Assembly: GCF_000523235.1 (NCBI RefSeq)
Contig: NZ_CP006850.1
Span: forward strand, 6,944,001 to 7,008,000
Reading direction: 5' to 3'
DNA: 64,000 nucleotides
From: Nocardia nova SH22a
GTDB lineage: Bacteria; Actinomycetota; Actinomycetes; Mycobacteriales; Mycobacteriaceae
Position numbers and translations under genes: made by a program. Below the pieces are notes generated by a model. That model saw nothing but the letters and a program-made list of their open reading frames with translations. It made no database searches and was not told where the DNA came from. Positions 27,899 through 36,545 of the stretch are shown piece after piece. Each line of letters begins with the position of its first letter. Position 1 is the first letter of the stretch.

Positions 27899-29800
27899 TC
27901 AGGCTCCCGTCGCCGCGCGATCGCGAGCCTTGCGTCGCGACGCCTCGCGGCCGCGCTCGGTGGCGCCCAGGATCACCTTGCGCACCCGCACGATCTCCGG
28001 AGTCACCTCCACGCACTCGTCGGCGGCGCAGAACTCCATCGCCCCTTCGAGATCCAGCTGTAGCGGCTTGGCCAGCGTCTCGAACACGTCGGCGGTGGCC
28101 GAGCGCATATTGGTCAGCTTCTTCTCGCGGGTGACGTTGATGTCGAGATCCTCGGCGCGCGGGTTGATGCCCACCACGTGGCCCTCGTAGGTGTCGGCGC
28201 CCGGCTCCACGAAGAACTGGCCGCGATCGGCCAGCTGGATCATGGCGAACGGGGTCACCGAACCGGCGCGGTCGGACACCAGCGATCCGGTGTGGCGGGC
28301 GCGGATCTCACCGGCCCACGGCGCGTAGCCGTCGAAGACCGCGTTGGCGATACCGGTGCCGCGGGTCTCGGTGAGGAAGTCGGTGCGGAAACCGATCAGA
28401 CCGCGCGAGGGGACGATGAACTCCATGCGCACCCACCCCGCGGAGTGGTTGCTCATCTGGACCATCTTGCCCTTGCGGGCGGCCAGCAGCTGGGTGACCG
28501 CGCCCAGGTACTCGTCCGGGCAGTCGATGGTCAGTTCTTCGAACGGCTCGTGCACCTTGCCGTCGACCTGCCGGGTGACCACCTGCGGCTTGCCGACGGT
28601 CAGCTCGAAGCCCTCGCGGCGCATCTGCTCGACCAGGATGGCCAGCGCCAGCTCACCGCGGCCCTGCACCTCCCACGCGTCCGGGCGGCCGATGTCGAGC
28701 ACTCGCAGCGAGACGTTGCCGACCAGTTCCTGATCCAGGCGCGACTTGACCATCCGAGCGGTGAGCTTGTGCCCCTGCACCCGGCCGACCAGCGGCGAGG
28801 TGTTCGTCCCGATGGTCACCGAGATGGCGGGCTCGTCCACGGTGATACGCGGCAGCGCCACCGGGTTCTCGGTGTCGGCGAGGGTGTCGCCGATCATGAT
28901 CTCCGGAATGCCCGCGATGGCGACGATGTCACCGGCCACGGCCTCCTCACCGGGCTTGCGCTCGACGCCGATGGTCTGCAGCAGCTCGGTGATCTTCACG
29001 TTCTTGATGCCGTCACCGTGCATCCACGCGACGTTCTGGCCCTTGCGCAGGGTGCCGTTGTGGATACGCACCAGGCCGATACGGCCGAGGAACGGCGAGG
29101 CGTCGAGGTTGGTGACATGCGCCTGCAGCGGCTTGTCGGGATCGCCCTTGGGCGCGGGCACGTACTTCAGCAGCACCTCGAACAGCTCGTCCAGATTCTC
29201 CGCGTCCGGCGCGCTGCCGTTCTCGGGACGCTGGGTCGACGCCTTGCCCTCGCGGCCGGAGGCGTAGAGCACGGGCAGGTCGAGGGCCAGCTCGGCGGCC
29301 TCGGACGCCTCGTCGTCGAGGTCGGAGGCGAGATCCAGCAGCAGATCGTGGCTCTCCTCGACGACCTCCTCGATCCGGGCGTCGGGACGGTCGGTCTTGT
29401 TCACGACCAGGATCACCGGCAGCGAAGCGGCCAGCGCCTTGCGCAGCACGAACCGGGTCTGCGGCAGCGGGCCCTCGGACGCGTCGACCAGCAGGACGAC
29501 ACCGTCGACCATGGACAGGCCGCGCTCGACCTCACCACCGAAATCGGCGTGGCCGGGGGTGTCGATGACGTTGATCACAGTGACGCTGCCGTCGCCGTGA
29601 TGGCGGTGCACCGCGGTGTTCTTGGCGAGAATGGTGATGCCCTTCTCGCGCTCCAGATCGCCGGAGTCCATCACCCGGTCGACCGGCTCGGCCCGCTCGG
29701 CGAACGCGCCGGACTGCCGCAACATGGCGTCGACCAGCGTCGTCTTGCCGTGGTCGACATGAGCCACAATGGCGACATTGCGGAACTCGACAGACGACAC
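27899..29800 (-). CDS. typA: translational GTPase TypA/BipA
   Basis: 633 residues from GTG 29798-29800, preceded by AGGAGG; upstream in-frame sequence is non-coding. EF-G-like GTPase domain with P-loop AHVDHGKTTLVD, REKGITI switch, DTPGHADFGGEVER and NKTDRPDAR, then beta-barrel domains and the BipA-specific C-terminus (DEYLGAVTQLLAARKG, WAGEIRARHTGSLVSDRAG). Ribosome-associated factor involved in stress and low-temperature growth in other bacteria. Typical neighbour of lpqW in mycobacteria. Confidence 0.97.
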   Translation of the reverse strand: MSSVEFRNVAIVAHVDHGKTTLVDAMLRQSGAFAERAEPVDRVMDSGDLEREKGITILAKNTAVHRHHGDGSVTVINVIDTPGHADFGGEVERGLSMVDGVVLLVDASEGPLPQTRFVLRKALAASLPVILVVNKTDRPDARIEEVVEESHDLLLDLASDLDDEASEAAELALDLPVLYASGREGKASTQRPENGSAPDAENLDELFEVLLKYVPAPKGDPDKPLQAHVTNLDASPFLGRIGLVRIHNGTLRKGQNVAWMHGDGIKNVKITELLQTIGVERKPGEEAVAGDIVAIAGIPEIMIGDTLADTENPVALPRITVDEPAISVTIGTNTSPLVGRVQGHKLTARMVKSRLDQELVGNVSLRVLDIGRPDAWEVQGRGELALAILVEQMRREGFELTVGKPQVVTRQVDGKVHEPFEELTIDCPDEYLGAVTQLLAARKGKMVQMSNHSAGWVRMEFIVPSRGLIGFRTDFLTETRGTGIANAVFDGYAPWAGEIRARHTGSLVSDRAGSVTPFAMIQLADRGQFFVEPGADTYEGHVVGINPRAEDLDINVTREKKLTNMRSATADVFETLAKPLQLDLEGAMEFCAADECVEVTPEIVRVRKVILGATERGREASRRKARDRAATGA

Positions 29801-29989
29801 GTTGAATCCTCCTGCTGAATGAATGGGCTGGCCGACCCGCGTCGTAGCGGGTCCGGACAAGACGGGTGGGCTGTCACAGAGCGAGTTCGCGCTGAGCGAG
29901 ATCGCCTCACCGGGCATGCGGCCAGGTACACAGTACCGAAACACGGTCGGCGGTCTGTGCCCGCACTACCTTTGGTTAGGGTTTCCGGT

Positions 29990-30166
29990 ATGGGCAAGGT
30001 GAAGGCCAAGGAGGTCGCACACCTCAAACCCAAGAAGAAGTGCTGTCGCAAGAAGACGCGCTGTCTGAAATGTCCCTTTGTGGTCGCGAAGATGCGCAAG
30101 CATCAGGCCGCGGGGGTCAAGGGTAAGGATCTGAAGAAGGCCCTGAAACAGGCCCGCGCCACCTGA
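29990..30166 (+). CDS. small Lys/Cys-rich protein, putative metal-binding
   Basis: 58 residues, ATG 29990. Strongly basic with a compact cysteine cluster KKKCCRKKTRCLKCPF (C18, C19, C25, C28), reminiscent of a small zinc knuckle or nucleic-acid-binding peptide, and a KGKDLKKALKQA helix at the end. Divergent from typA. No ribosome-binding site, so probably leaderless. I recognise it only as the kind of short uncharacterised protein found near typA in nocardioforms; function unknown. Confidence 0.7.
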   Translation: MGKVKAKEVAHLKPKKKCCRKKTRCLKCPFVVAKMRKHQAAGVKGKDLKKALKQARAT

Positions 30167-30227
30167 GCTGCATTCCCGGCATACTGGGCGGATGTGAAAC
30201 TCCTGGCAGAAGGGGTAGAACCGACAT

Positions 30228-30521
30228 ATGGGAACCGCATTGCTCTCCGATACGGAAATCGCCGCGGGCTTGGCCGAGCTGTCCGACTGGACGCATGTCG
30301 GGATCAGCATCTCCCGCACGGTCGAGGCGCCGAGTTTTCTCGCCGGAATCGAACTGGTCCGCCGGGTCGCGGAGGCCGCCGAGCGGGTGAACCATCATCC
30401 CGATATCGATATTCGCTGGCGTCGGGTGACCTTCACGCTGTCCACCCACTCCGAGGGCGGTATCACTCGCAAGGATCTGGCCCTGGCCGGGCAGATCGAC
30501 CGGCTCGCGGAACAGAGCTGA
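30228..30521 (+). CDS. pterin-4a-carbinolamine dehydratase
   Basis: 97 residues, ATG 30228 after AGAAGGGG. Single-domain PCD/DCoH fold; the active-site signature ERVNHHPDIDIRWRRVTFTL with the two histidines is intact, followed by STHSEGGITRKDLALA. Dehydrates 4a-hydroxytetrahydropterin to regenerate pterin cofactor. In M. tuberculosis the homologue (Rv1159A) also neighbours pimE; no aromatic amino-acid hydroxylase is visible here, so the physiological pterin is unknown. Confidence 0.92.
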   Translation: MGTALLSDTEIAAGLAELSDWTHVGISISRTVEAPSFLAGIELVRRVAEAAERVNHHPDIDIRWRRVTFTLSTHSEGGITRKDLALAGQIDRLAEQS

Positions 30522-30540
30522 GCGGACAGGCCGCGTTCGC

Positions 30541-31842
30541 TCAGGCCGTGTTCTCCACGGCCTGGCCCGTCCGGCCGGTCGGCCGCGCGCTCGCGGGCTC
30601 CGAATCCGGTACTCCCGCTTCACGTTTCGACCCGGCCCAGATCATCCACAGATAGGTCACCACCACGCCGAACACGTAGATCGCGCCGAGCCAGGCCAGA
30701 ATCCCCGGCCGCGAGATCTCCCAGATCGTCGGCTGGAAGAAGGTCAGGATCCACGGAATTCCGACCAGCGTCGTCACCAGCCAGAACCCGGCCACGATCC
30801 GCGCACCCGCGAGCTCCCGCAACGGCCCGTGCACCAGCCACATCATCAGCGGCAGCAGCCAGACCCAGTGGTGTGACCAGGAAATCGGCGACACCATCAG
30901 CCCGAACAACTGCACCACCAGCAGCACACCCAGCCGATCACCGAATCCGACCGCCCGCCACGCGAACCAGGCCAGCACCATCGTGATCAGCACCGCGCCC
31001 AGCCACCACGGCCCGAACGGGATCCGATGCCCGGCCAGATACCAGGGCGCCCCGGCATCGCGACCGAGGATGCGGCTCAACGCCCCGCGCAGCGATTGAT
31101 TCACCACCGACCCCACCGGCCCGATCCGGTTCGCATCGCCCAGCAGCGGCCCGAAGTAGGTCCGCGTCTCCGACGACGAGATCAGGAAGCTCACCGCGTA
31201 GGTCAGCGCGAAAACCACCGCCGACCACACCGCACTGGCCCACCGCCGCTGCGCGATGAAATACAGCCCCGTGACCGCCGGCGTGAGCTTGACGCCCGCT
31301 CCCACACCCACCAGCAGCCCGGACAACCACCAGCGCGTCGAATACGCCGCGGCCAATCCCGCCAGCACCAGGAACACATTCACCTGGCCGTAGTCCAGCG
31401 TCGTCCGCGTCGGCTCCAGCCACACCCCCACCGCGGTCCAGAACATCGCGGCCGCACGCCATTTCGGCTCCGCCGCGCGGTCACCGAACAACAGCGCCAG
31501 CGTGATCCGCACACACCCGTACAGCGCCGCCACGATCAGGGCGAACCACAGCAGCGTCACCAGCCCGAACGGCAGGAAATGCAGCGGATAGAAAACCACC
31601 GCCGCGAACGGCGGATAGGTGAACGGCAGCGGGAAGTCGGGAGTCTTGTCCGCGTAGACGAAGTCGTAGAGATGCCCACTGCCCAGATTCGCCGCGCCCT
31701 CGACGTACACCCGCAGATCGACCACGTCCAGGCCGTGCGGGAGCACATACATCAGCACCAGCCGTGCGAGCACGGACAGGGCCAGGACTGTTCCCGCGAC
31801 GCGAAGATCGGCCGGTCTGAGGTGTCGGGTCACGGCACGCAA
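30541..31842 (-). CDS. pimE: polyprenyl-phosphate-mannose mannosyltransferase PimE
   Basis: Membrane GT-C enzyme (GT87) that adds alpha-1,2-linked mannose to PIM4, making PIM5/PIM6 of the cell envelope. About 430 residues with ten or so membrane helices. The catalytic aspartate lies in the first extracytoplasmic loop (VVDLRVYVEGAANL). Conserved PFTYPPFAAVVFYP, GQVNVFLV, GAGVKLTPA and SPISWSHHWVW are typical. Start is uncertain: TTG at 31842 or GTG at 31833; neither has a clear site. Its upstream region carries the inverted-repeat element at 32.0-32.6 kb. Confidence 0.88.
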   Translation of the reverse strand: MRAVTRHLRPADLRVAGTVLALSVLARLVLMYVLPHGLDVVDLRVYVEGAANLGSGHLYDFVYADKTPDFPLPFTYPPFAAVVFYPLHFLPFGLVTLLWFALIVAALYGCVRITLALLFGDRAAEPKWRAAAMFWTAVGVWLEPTRTTLDYGQVNVFLVLAGLAAAYSTRWWLSGLLVGVGAGVKLTPAVTGLYFIAQRRWASAVWSAVVFALTYAVSFLISSSETRTYFGPLLGDANRIGPVGSVVNQSLRGALSRILGRDAGAPWYLAGHRIPFGPWWLGAVLITMVLAWFAWRAVGFGDRLGVLLVVQLFGLMVSPISWSHHWVWLLPLMMWLVHGPLRELAGARIVAGFWLVTTLVGIPWILTFFQPTIWEISRPGILAWLGAIYVFGVVVTYLWMIWAGSKREAGVPDSEPASARPTGRTGQAVENTA

Positions 31843-32022
31843 ACTTTCGGTCGGCTCCTGGGGGCCGTGTCATTGTGCCCCGGGTGGGCGGGGCGGGAGG
31901 TTTCGGGCCGGGTCTTCCGGGTTCGGCTCGGGTCGGCGGGTCGAGTTGCCGAGGGAGCAGTGAGCAGGCGGTGGGCGCTGCCCGAAAAGATGGAGCACTG
32001 CCTCAGAAAGGTATTGGCTGTA

Positions 32023-32108
32023 TTTTTGGCCTCCGCTTCGCTCCGGCGGGGTTGGCGGCCCCTGAGTCTCGCCGATCGGGCACCGCTGCTTGCTCCTTCG
32101 TCGCCTAC
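32023..32108 (+). repeat. left arm of an 86-bp perfect inverted repeat
   Basis: 86 bases identical to the reverse complement of 32503-32588; similarity continues more weakly outwards to about 31996 and inwards to about 32190, so each arm is roughly 150-200 bp. Inside each arm there is also a smaller imperfect palindrome built on CTCGCCGATCGGGCACCGCT. The element fills much of the 1-kb space between divergent pimE and the Rv1157c-like gene, which otherwise has no convincing gene. Several reading frames cross it but they are by-products of the repeat. Confidence 0.9.
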
Positions 32109-32502
32109 GCAGCGGCACCCGATCGGCGAGACGGCCGCGAAACCACCCAGTCGAACTACCTCGGAAACGCTTTCAGCGTGCCGGGTCGGTTTGGGTGGGT
32201 GAAGTCGCCGTTTGGGGTGCGTTGACTGGGTGGGGGTCGGCCCGCCCTCGGCGCACCCTCTCGGAAACGTTGACCGGCGGCGACTGCCGAGCGGCTGGCA
32301 GAAGCCCCGGCAGGCACACTCCGCTACCGCCCACGCCTAGAGTCCACGAAACCCCAGAATCGGCACGCGAAAAGGCATTCCCGGCAACCACAAACCTCAA
32401 AAGGTGACCTTGCGAGCTCGAGGTGAGCGGGCACGCCAAAAGCGTTCCGGGGTAGACCCACTGGGTGGGTTGGCGGCCGTCTCGCCGTTGGGGTGCCGCT
32501 GT

Positions 32503-32588
32503 GTAGGCGACGAAGGAGCAAGCAGCGGTGCCCGATCGGCGAGACTCAGGGGCCGCCAACCCCGCCGGAGCGAAGCGGAGGCCAAAAA
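32503..32588 (-). repeat. right arm of an 86-bp perfect inverted repeat
   Basis: Reverse complement of 32023-32108 without mismatch, separated from it by 394 bp. Similarity continues to about 32615 on the outside and to about 32430 on the inside with scattered differences. The 394-bp centre has no gene that I recognise. Confidence 0.9.
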
Positions 32589-32924
32589 CACAGCAAATAC
32601 CTTCTCAGGCAGTGCACCTGCGAGTCCCAGCCCCGACATGCAGGCAACACATCCCAGGACTCGGACAACACAGACCGGAAACACCCGAACCCCACTAAAT
32701 AACAATCGCATCACTGACCACTTCAGTAACACCTCGGTCGGGTTATGTTCCGGTAACGCGCCGGGAGTGTTCGACCGGATTTCGGATGCCCGGCAGGCAA
32801 GATCACACCACAGCTGTACAACACGGCGGCAATATCTTTAAAGTGTCGCGCAGTGATGCTCGCATCACTCGATGTTCTTGCATCGCATGAAGAGGTACCC
32901 CCGAGGTTAAGGACGGCAACACCA

Positions 32925-33830
32925 GTGCTTCGCACCAGAGGAACGCGGTTCGCATTGTCCGTGCTGGCCCTGACAGCCGGCGCAACACTCGCCGCGCCGA
33001 CGATCTCGGTGGCCGAACCGGCGCCGAAACCCCAGGCCGCGGATGTCCCGCTGGTCCCCGAGGGTGTCCCGGTCGATGCGATCGCATCACTGGCGCCCGC
33101 CATCGTCGGCGCCGCCGCCCAGGCGGGCAATATCGCCTCGCCGGGCTCACAGACCATCCTCGATCAGGCGATCCAAGCACTCGATCAGGCGGGACTGCCG
33201 CCGCAGGTCAAGCAGACCCTGCAGGCCATCGTCGCCTTCCTCGACGGCAGCGGTGGCGGCGGCCCGGACATCCCGAAGAACGGTCCGGCCATCGCGCAGT
33301 TCCTGTACCCGTCCATCGGTAAGGACTGCATCGGCCCGGGTTCGGATTCGGTCGGCACCGCACTCGCCGTGCCCGGCCCGGCCGAACTCCCCCCGCCCGG
33401 CCCTGCCGCCGGGCAGACCGGATTCGTCTTCACCGCACTGGGCACCAAAGGTCTGACCCCGCAGCAGAATCCGCCGATGACGGTCCAGTGGTACAACCTG
33501 GACAACCACCGCGGCGGCACCGTGGCCCTGACCGACGAGGCGCACATCAACCCCGACGGCCCGGCCACCCTGTCGGCCATCGTCGACACCGGCCCGGGAC
33601 GGGTGATCTCGGTGGTCGCCGGTTCGCTGACGACCCAGCCGGCGGCCGACCAGGCGCCGATCACCTGCTCGTTCCTGCCCACCCTGGGCCTGTTCACCGT
33701 CGCCGGTGGCAACTCGGCGGCCGCGGCCCCGCAGGCCGCCGCACCGCGTCCCGCCGCACCGGCAGCCCAGCTCGTCCCGCCGGTTGCCGCGGTCCCCGGA
33801 CTGCCCGTGGTGGCGCCCGGCCAGCACTGA
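32925..33830 (+). CDS. secreted Ala/Pro-rich protein, Rv1157c-like
   Basis: 301 residues if translation starts at GTG 32925; frame is open back to 32853. This start gives a clean Sec signal peptide (LRTRGTRFALSVLALTAGAT, cleavage near APTISVAEP). The mature protein has a conserved central domain (QTILDQAIQALDQAGLPPQV; GKDCIGPGSDSVGTALAVPG; a Cys pair around KDC and ITCSFLP) and an Ala/Pro-rich tail. Proteins of this kind (Rv1157c/Rv1158c) sit beside pimE in mycobacteria, which fits here. Exported; biochemical function unknown. Confidence 0.75.
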   Translation: MLRTRGTRFALSVLALTAGATLAAPTISVAEPAPKPQAADVPLVPEGVPVDAIASLAPAIVGAAAQAGNIASPGSQTILDQAIQALDQAGLPPQVKQTLQAIVAFLDGSGGGGPDIPKNGPAIAQFLYPSIGKDCIGPGSDSVGTALAVPGPAELPPPGPAAGQTGFVFTALGTKGLTPQQNPPMTVQWYNLDNHRGGTVALTDEAHINPDGPATLSAIVDTGPGRVISVVAGSLTTQPAADQAPITCSFLPTLGLFTVAGGNSAAAAPQAAAPRPAAPAAQLVPPVAAVPGLPVVAPGQH

Positions 33831-33869
33831 TCCCCGCGGTCGGCCACTGCCGTCCGAACAGGGAGTTTC

Positions 33870-33906
33870 CGGCCCGGAGATATCGCCCAGGCGACACTCC
33901 GGGCCG
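33870..33906 (+). terminator. hairpin terminator after the Rv1157c-like gene
   Basis: CGGCCCGGAG / CTCCGGGCCG, perfect 10-bp stem with a 17-base loop, followed by TTTG, 40 bases after the stop codon. Confidence 0.7.
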
Positions 33907-33957
33907 TTTGCTGTCAATACGCCGTAGGCCGCGTGCGGCTGTGGTAGACCGCTAGGT

Positions 33958-34353
33958 ATGGCGACTGTCGATCAGCTCGAACGGTCTGCACCCACCTCCG
34001 GCACCTCCCGCCGCCCCGGCCGGGCGGGACATTCGGTGATGTCGCGGCGGTCCTACCGCTCGATCCTTTCCACCCGCTCACATCGCTCGATCCTGTCGAT
34101 TCGCTCCGAACGCTCGATCCTGTCGATCGGCTCGGCGTATTCGGTGCTGTCCATCGGCAGCGTCGGCTCGGTGCTGTCGGTGGGATCGGCCGGATCGTTC
34201 CTCAGCCTGGGCTCGGCACTCTCCGGACTGTCCCGGTGGTCACTGCTGTCCTGGATGGGTGTGCGCGAGGCCCCGGAAGCCCGGCCGACACTGACGGTCG
34301 TCGCGGACGAACCCGACCTGCTCGCCGACCCCACCTGCCACTGCCAGACCTAA
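33958..34353 (+). CDS. protein with 25 consecutive Ser-x-x triplets
   Basis: 131 residues, ATG at 33958, divided in three. Residues 1-25 are polar and basic. From S26 to S98 every third residue is serine without a break (25 serines), with a 9-residue super-period: YRSILSTRS, HRSILSIRS, ERSILSIGS, AYSVLSIGS, VGSVLSVGS, AGSFLSLGS. Positions between serines drift from basic (R, H, E) to hydrophobic (V, L, G, A). The acidic C-terminus ends in DPTCHCQT with a Cys-x-Cys motif. The DNA shows a matching 27-bp tandem pattern. A regular three-residue period suggests a helical or solenoid rod, perhaps membrane-associated. I cannot name a family with confidence. No signal peptide. Confidence 0.75.
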   Translation: MATVDQLERSAPTSGTSRRPGRAGHSVMSRRSYRSILSTRSHRSILSIRSERSILSIGSAYSVLSIGSVGSVLSVGSAGSFLSLGSALSGLSRWSLLSWMGVREAPEARPTLTVVADEPDLLADPTCHCQT

Positions 34354-34398
34354 CGCCTCCCCGCGACTTTCGGCCTGCCACCGAATGCCTTCATGGGA

Positions 34399-35124
34399 TC
34401 ACCACTGTCCATACTGCGGGGTGAGGATGTCGTTGATATCCACGCCTATTCCGTCGACCTTGCCCTCGTCGATCTGGGTTTGATGCAGGTTGGCGGCCGG
34501 GTGTACGAAACCCTCCGGGGTGCCCCAATCATGTTGCCAGTACCAGGAACCCAGCCCCGCGACCTTGGCCAGTTCGATGGTGGGGGCGTTGGCGTAGACG
34601 CCGACGTTCTCGTTGCCCAGCACCGATCTCCAGCCGTCCAGATACGGGGCGATCATGGTGGCGAAATCGACCGGGGACGGGTTGTCGTCGATGGAGGCGT
34701 AGATCGGGACGCCGTCGGGGCCACCGGCCTTGCGGTGTAGCTGCAGGCCGCGGTCGGCGTGGCGCTTCCCGGCCTCCAGGCCGCCGCGCCAGTCGGCGGT
34801 GGCGCCCTTGCCGTACTGGTAGCACGACACCACCGTGAGCCCGGCGGCGTGCAACGCCTCGACTTCGCCTTCCAGCAGCGGTTTTCCCGCCATCCATTCC
34901 GCGCCCGGACGCCGATCGGACACATAGCGGATCGCACCGGCGTGACCGGCCGCGCGGATAGCGGCGGCACTGGGCACACCACCGGCGTAGTCGAGCAGGG
35001 TGCCGAGATCGTCCGCCGGTGCGGCGGAGGCGATCCCGGGCGCGAGGGCGGCGAGTCCGGCGGCGGTGGCCGCGGCGCCGGCATATCCGAACAGGGTGCG
35101 CCGAGTGATCGGAACGGAACGCAT
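34399..35124 (-). CDS. Tat-exported DUF1906 (glycoside-hydrolase-like) protein
   Basis: 241 residues from ATG 35122-35124 with AAGGAG upstream. Twin-arginine signal ITRRTLFGYAG (R8-R9) with cleavage after GIASAAP. The mature part is a TIM-barrel-like DUF1906 domain: LLDYAGGVPSAAAIRAAG, GAIRYVSDRRPG, LTVVSCYQYGKG, PIYASIDDNP, and WQHDWGTPEGF, HQTQIDEGKVDGIGVDIND. Resembles Rv2525c of M. tuberculosis, a Tat substrate acting at the cell surface. Catalysis on a glycan is inferred from fold only. Confidence 0.88.
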   Translation of the reverse strand: MRSVPITRRTLFGYAGAAATAAGLAALAPGIASAAPADDLGTLLDYAGGVPSAAAIRAAGHAGAIRYVSDRRPGAEWMAGKPLLEGEVEALHAAGLTVVSCYQYGKGATADWRGGLEAGKRHADRGLQLHRKAGGPDGVPIYASIDDNPSPVDFATMIAPYLDGWRSVLGNENVGVYANAPTIELAKVAGLGSWYWQHDWGTPEGFVHPAANLHQTQIDEGKVDGIGVDINDILTPQYGQW

Positions 35125-35328
35125 CGAAAACTCCTTAACGCATCGTGAATTCACCTGATGCCGGTCACCCCGCGGGCCGGTGCGAACTACAAGCGTTCCC
35201 GGCGCGCCTTCCCCGACAGCATCGCTGCCGTCCACGCGCCGGAAGCCTCGAACGTGAACACATTCCACCACATGCACATGTGAACCGCCAGCCCCATCAG
35301 GTCACATCAACACCATGAGTAACAGGTA

Positions 35329-36492
35329 TCAGGAGGTGGCGGAATCGATGCGGCCCGCCACGTCGATGGTGCGGCCGCGGGGGTCGGCCAGTTCGGCGCG
35401 AATGACCTGGGCCACCTGCGCGGCGATCTGCCTGCGGATCTTGCCGACCGATCCCAGCACCTTCGCCCGCCAGCCCTCGGCCTGCAGGTCCACGGTGACG
35501 TCGGTACTGCGCGGCGGCATCGCGTCGATGACGATCAGCAGCGGCTCACCCGCCCGCGCGACCAGCAGCAGGGCGACCTCGACCTCGGCCCGGTAGCGAT
35601 TGGCCTTGAGGACGTCGACGGTGATGTCGAGCCCGACCGGAATGGCCAGATCGAACGAGACGGGATCGTCGCCCTGCCGCCGCGTCAGCCGGGGCATCCG
35701 CACGATGCCCTTCACGCCCACCGTCGCCGCGTCCCCCGGTCCGGTGCGCAGCGGGCCCACCTCGATCGCCCGCCCGGCCAGCCCCTCCACCACATCGCGC
35801 ACCCGGTCGGCGGTGACGATCAGCGGGAAGAATCGACGCCCGAATTCGGCGTAGTCGATCCACTCGAAATCGGTCCGCAGCACATGATCGGATCGGGTGC
35901 GGTTCATGATCGCCTCGACGTCGAACACCCGCCCCCGCCGGGCGGCCGGATCGGCGAGCATGGCATTGAGCCGGGCGGCGACCTCCCTACGGACCAGGGT
36001 CGCGATCGGATCGAGCAATACGTCCACCGCGGCCCCGACGGCCTCCGCGCGCACCGCGAAACTCACGTCCCGCGCCCGGACCCGCGGAACGTCGATGACG
36101 ATCACGAGCGGATCGGCGGTGCGCGCGTGCAGGGTCAGATCGATCTCCACGGTGGCCTCGACCCGGAACTGCTGTCCGCCGAGGGTGACCGTGAGATGCA
36201 TCGACACCGGCACGCGGACCTCGAAGGTGACACGTGGTTCGCTGCGCGCGATCACCGGCTTGCCGACCTTGCCCTCGGCCACCAGCCCGGCCAGCCCCGC
36301 CGGGCCGATCGAGAACGGTCCGATGACCATTCCCCGGCCGGCCATACCCGACACCGCCGCCTCGATCCGGTCCCGGTTGACCGCGTGGACGACGAACCGC
36401 TCCCCGAACTCGGCGTAGCTCAGCCATTCGGACTTCGACAGGGTGGTGTCCGACGACCGTTCGGTTCCATCGTGCGCGCCGGGCTGTGCCAT
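35329..36492 (-). CDS. internally duplicated protein of unknown function
   Basis: 387 residues from ATG 36490-36492 with GAGGAG about 10 bases upstream. It is two copies of one domain of about 180 residues: copy 1 starts SEWLSYAEFGERF (about 22) and copy 2 FEWIDYAEFGRRF (about 209). Each contains a matching GMAGRGMVIGPFSIGPAG / GLAGRAIEVGPLRTGPGD segment, a beta-rich middle with FRVEATVEIDL / YRAEVEVALLL and LVIVIDVPRV / LLIVIDAMPP, and ends with a helix plus DPAARRGRVFDVEAI / DPRGRTIDVAGRI. No signal peptide or catalytic motif. Stand-alone gene; function unknown. Confidence 0.8.
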   Translation of the reverse strand: MAQPGAHDGTERSSDTTLSKSEWLSYAEFGERFVVHAVNRDRIEAAVSGMAGRGMVIGPFSIGPAGLAGLVAEGKVGKPVIARSEPRVTFEVRVPVSMHLTVTLGGQQFRVEATVEIDLTLHARTADPLVIVIDVPRVRARDVSFAVRAEAVGAAVDVLLDPIATLVRREVAARLNAMLADPAARRGRVFDVEAIMNRTRSDHVLRTDFEWIDYAEFGRRFFPLIVTADRVRDVVEGLAGRAIEVGPLRTGPGDAATVGVKGIVRMPRLTRRQGDDPVSFDLAIPVGLDITVDVLKANRYRAEVEVALLLVARAGEPLLIVIDAMPPRSTDVTVDLQAEGWRAKVLGSVGKIRRQIAAQVAQVIRAELADPRGRTIDVAGRIDSATS

Positions 36493-36545
36493 CCGCTCCC
36501 ACTCCTCGCCAACGATCACCTACACAACACACAGACGAAACCGCT

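Noticed and set aside
28178..29818. 546-codon open frame on the plus strand opposite typA
   Set aside because: Antisense by-product of GC-rich codon use; composition lacks protein character and typA on the other strand is certain.
32397..32732. Minus-strand frame through the right repeat arm (FLASASLRRGWRPLSLADRA)
   Set aside because: The same peptide appears from the left arm on the other strand, so it reflects the inverted repeat and not a gene.
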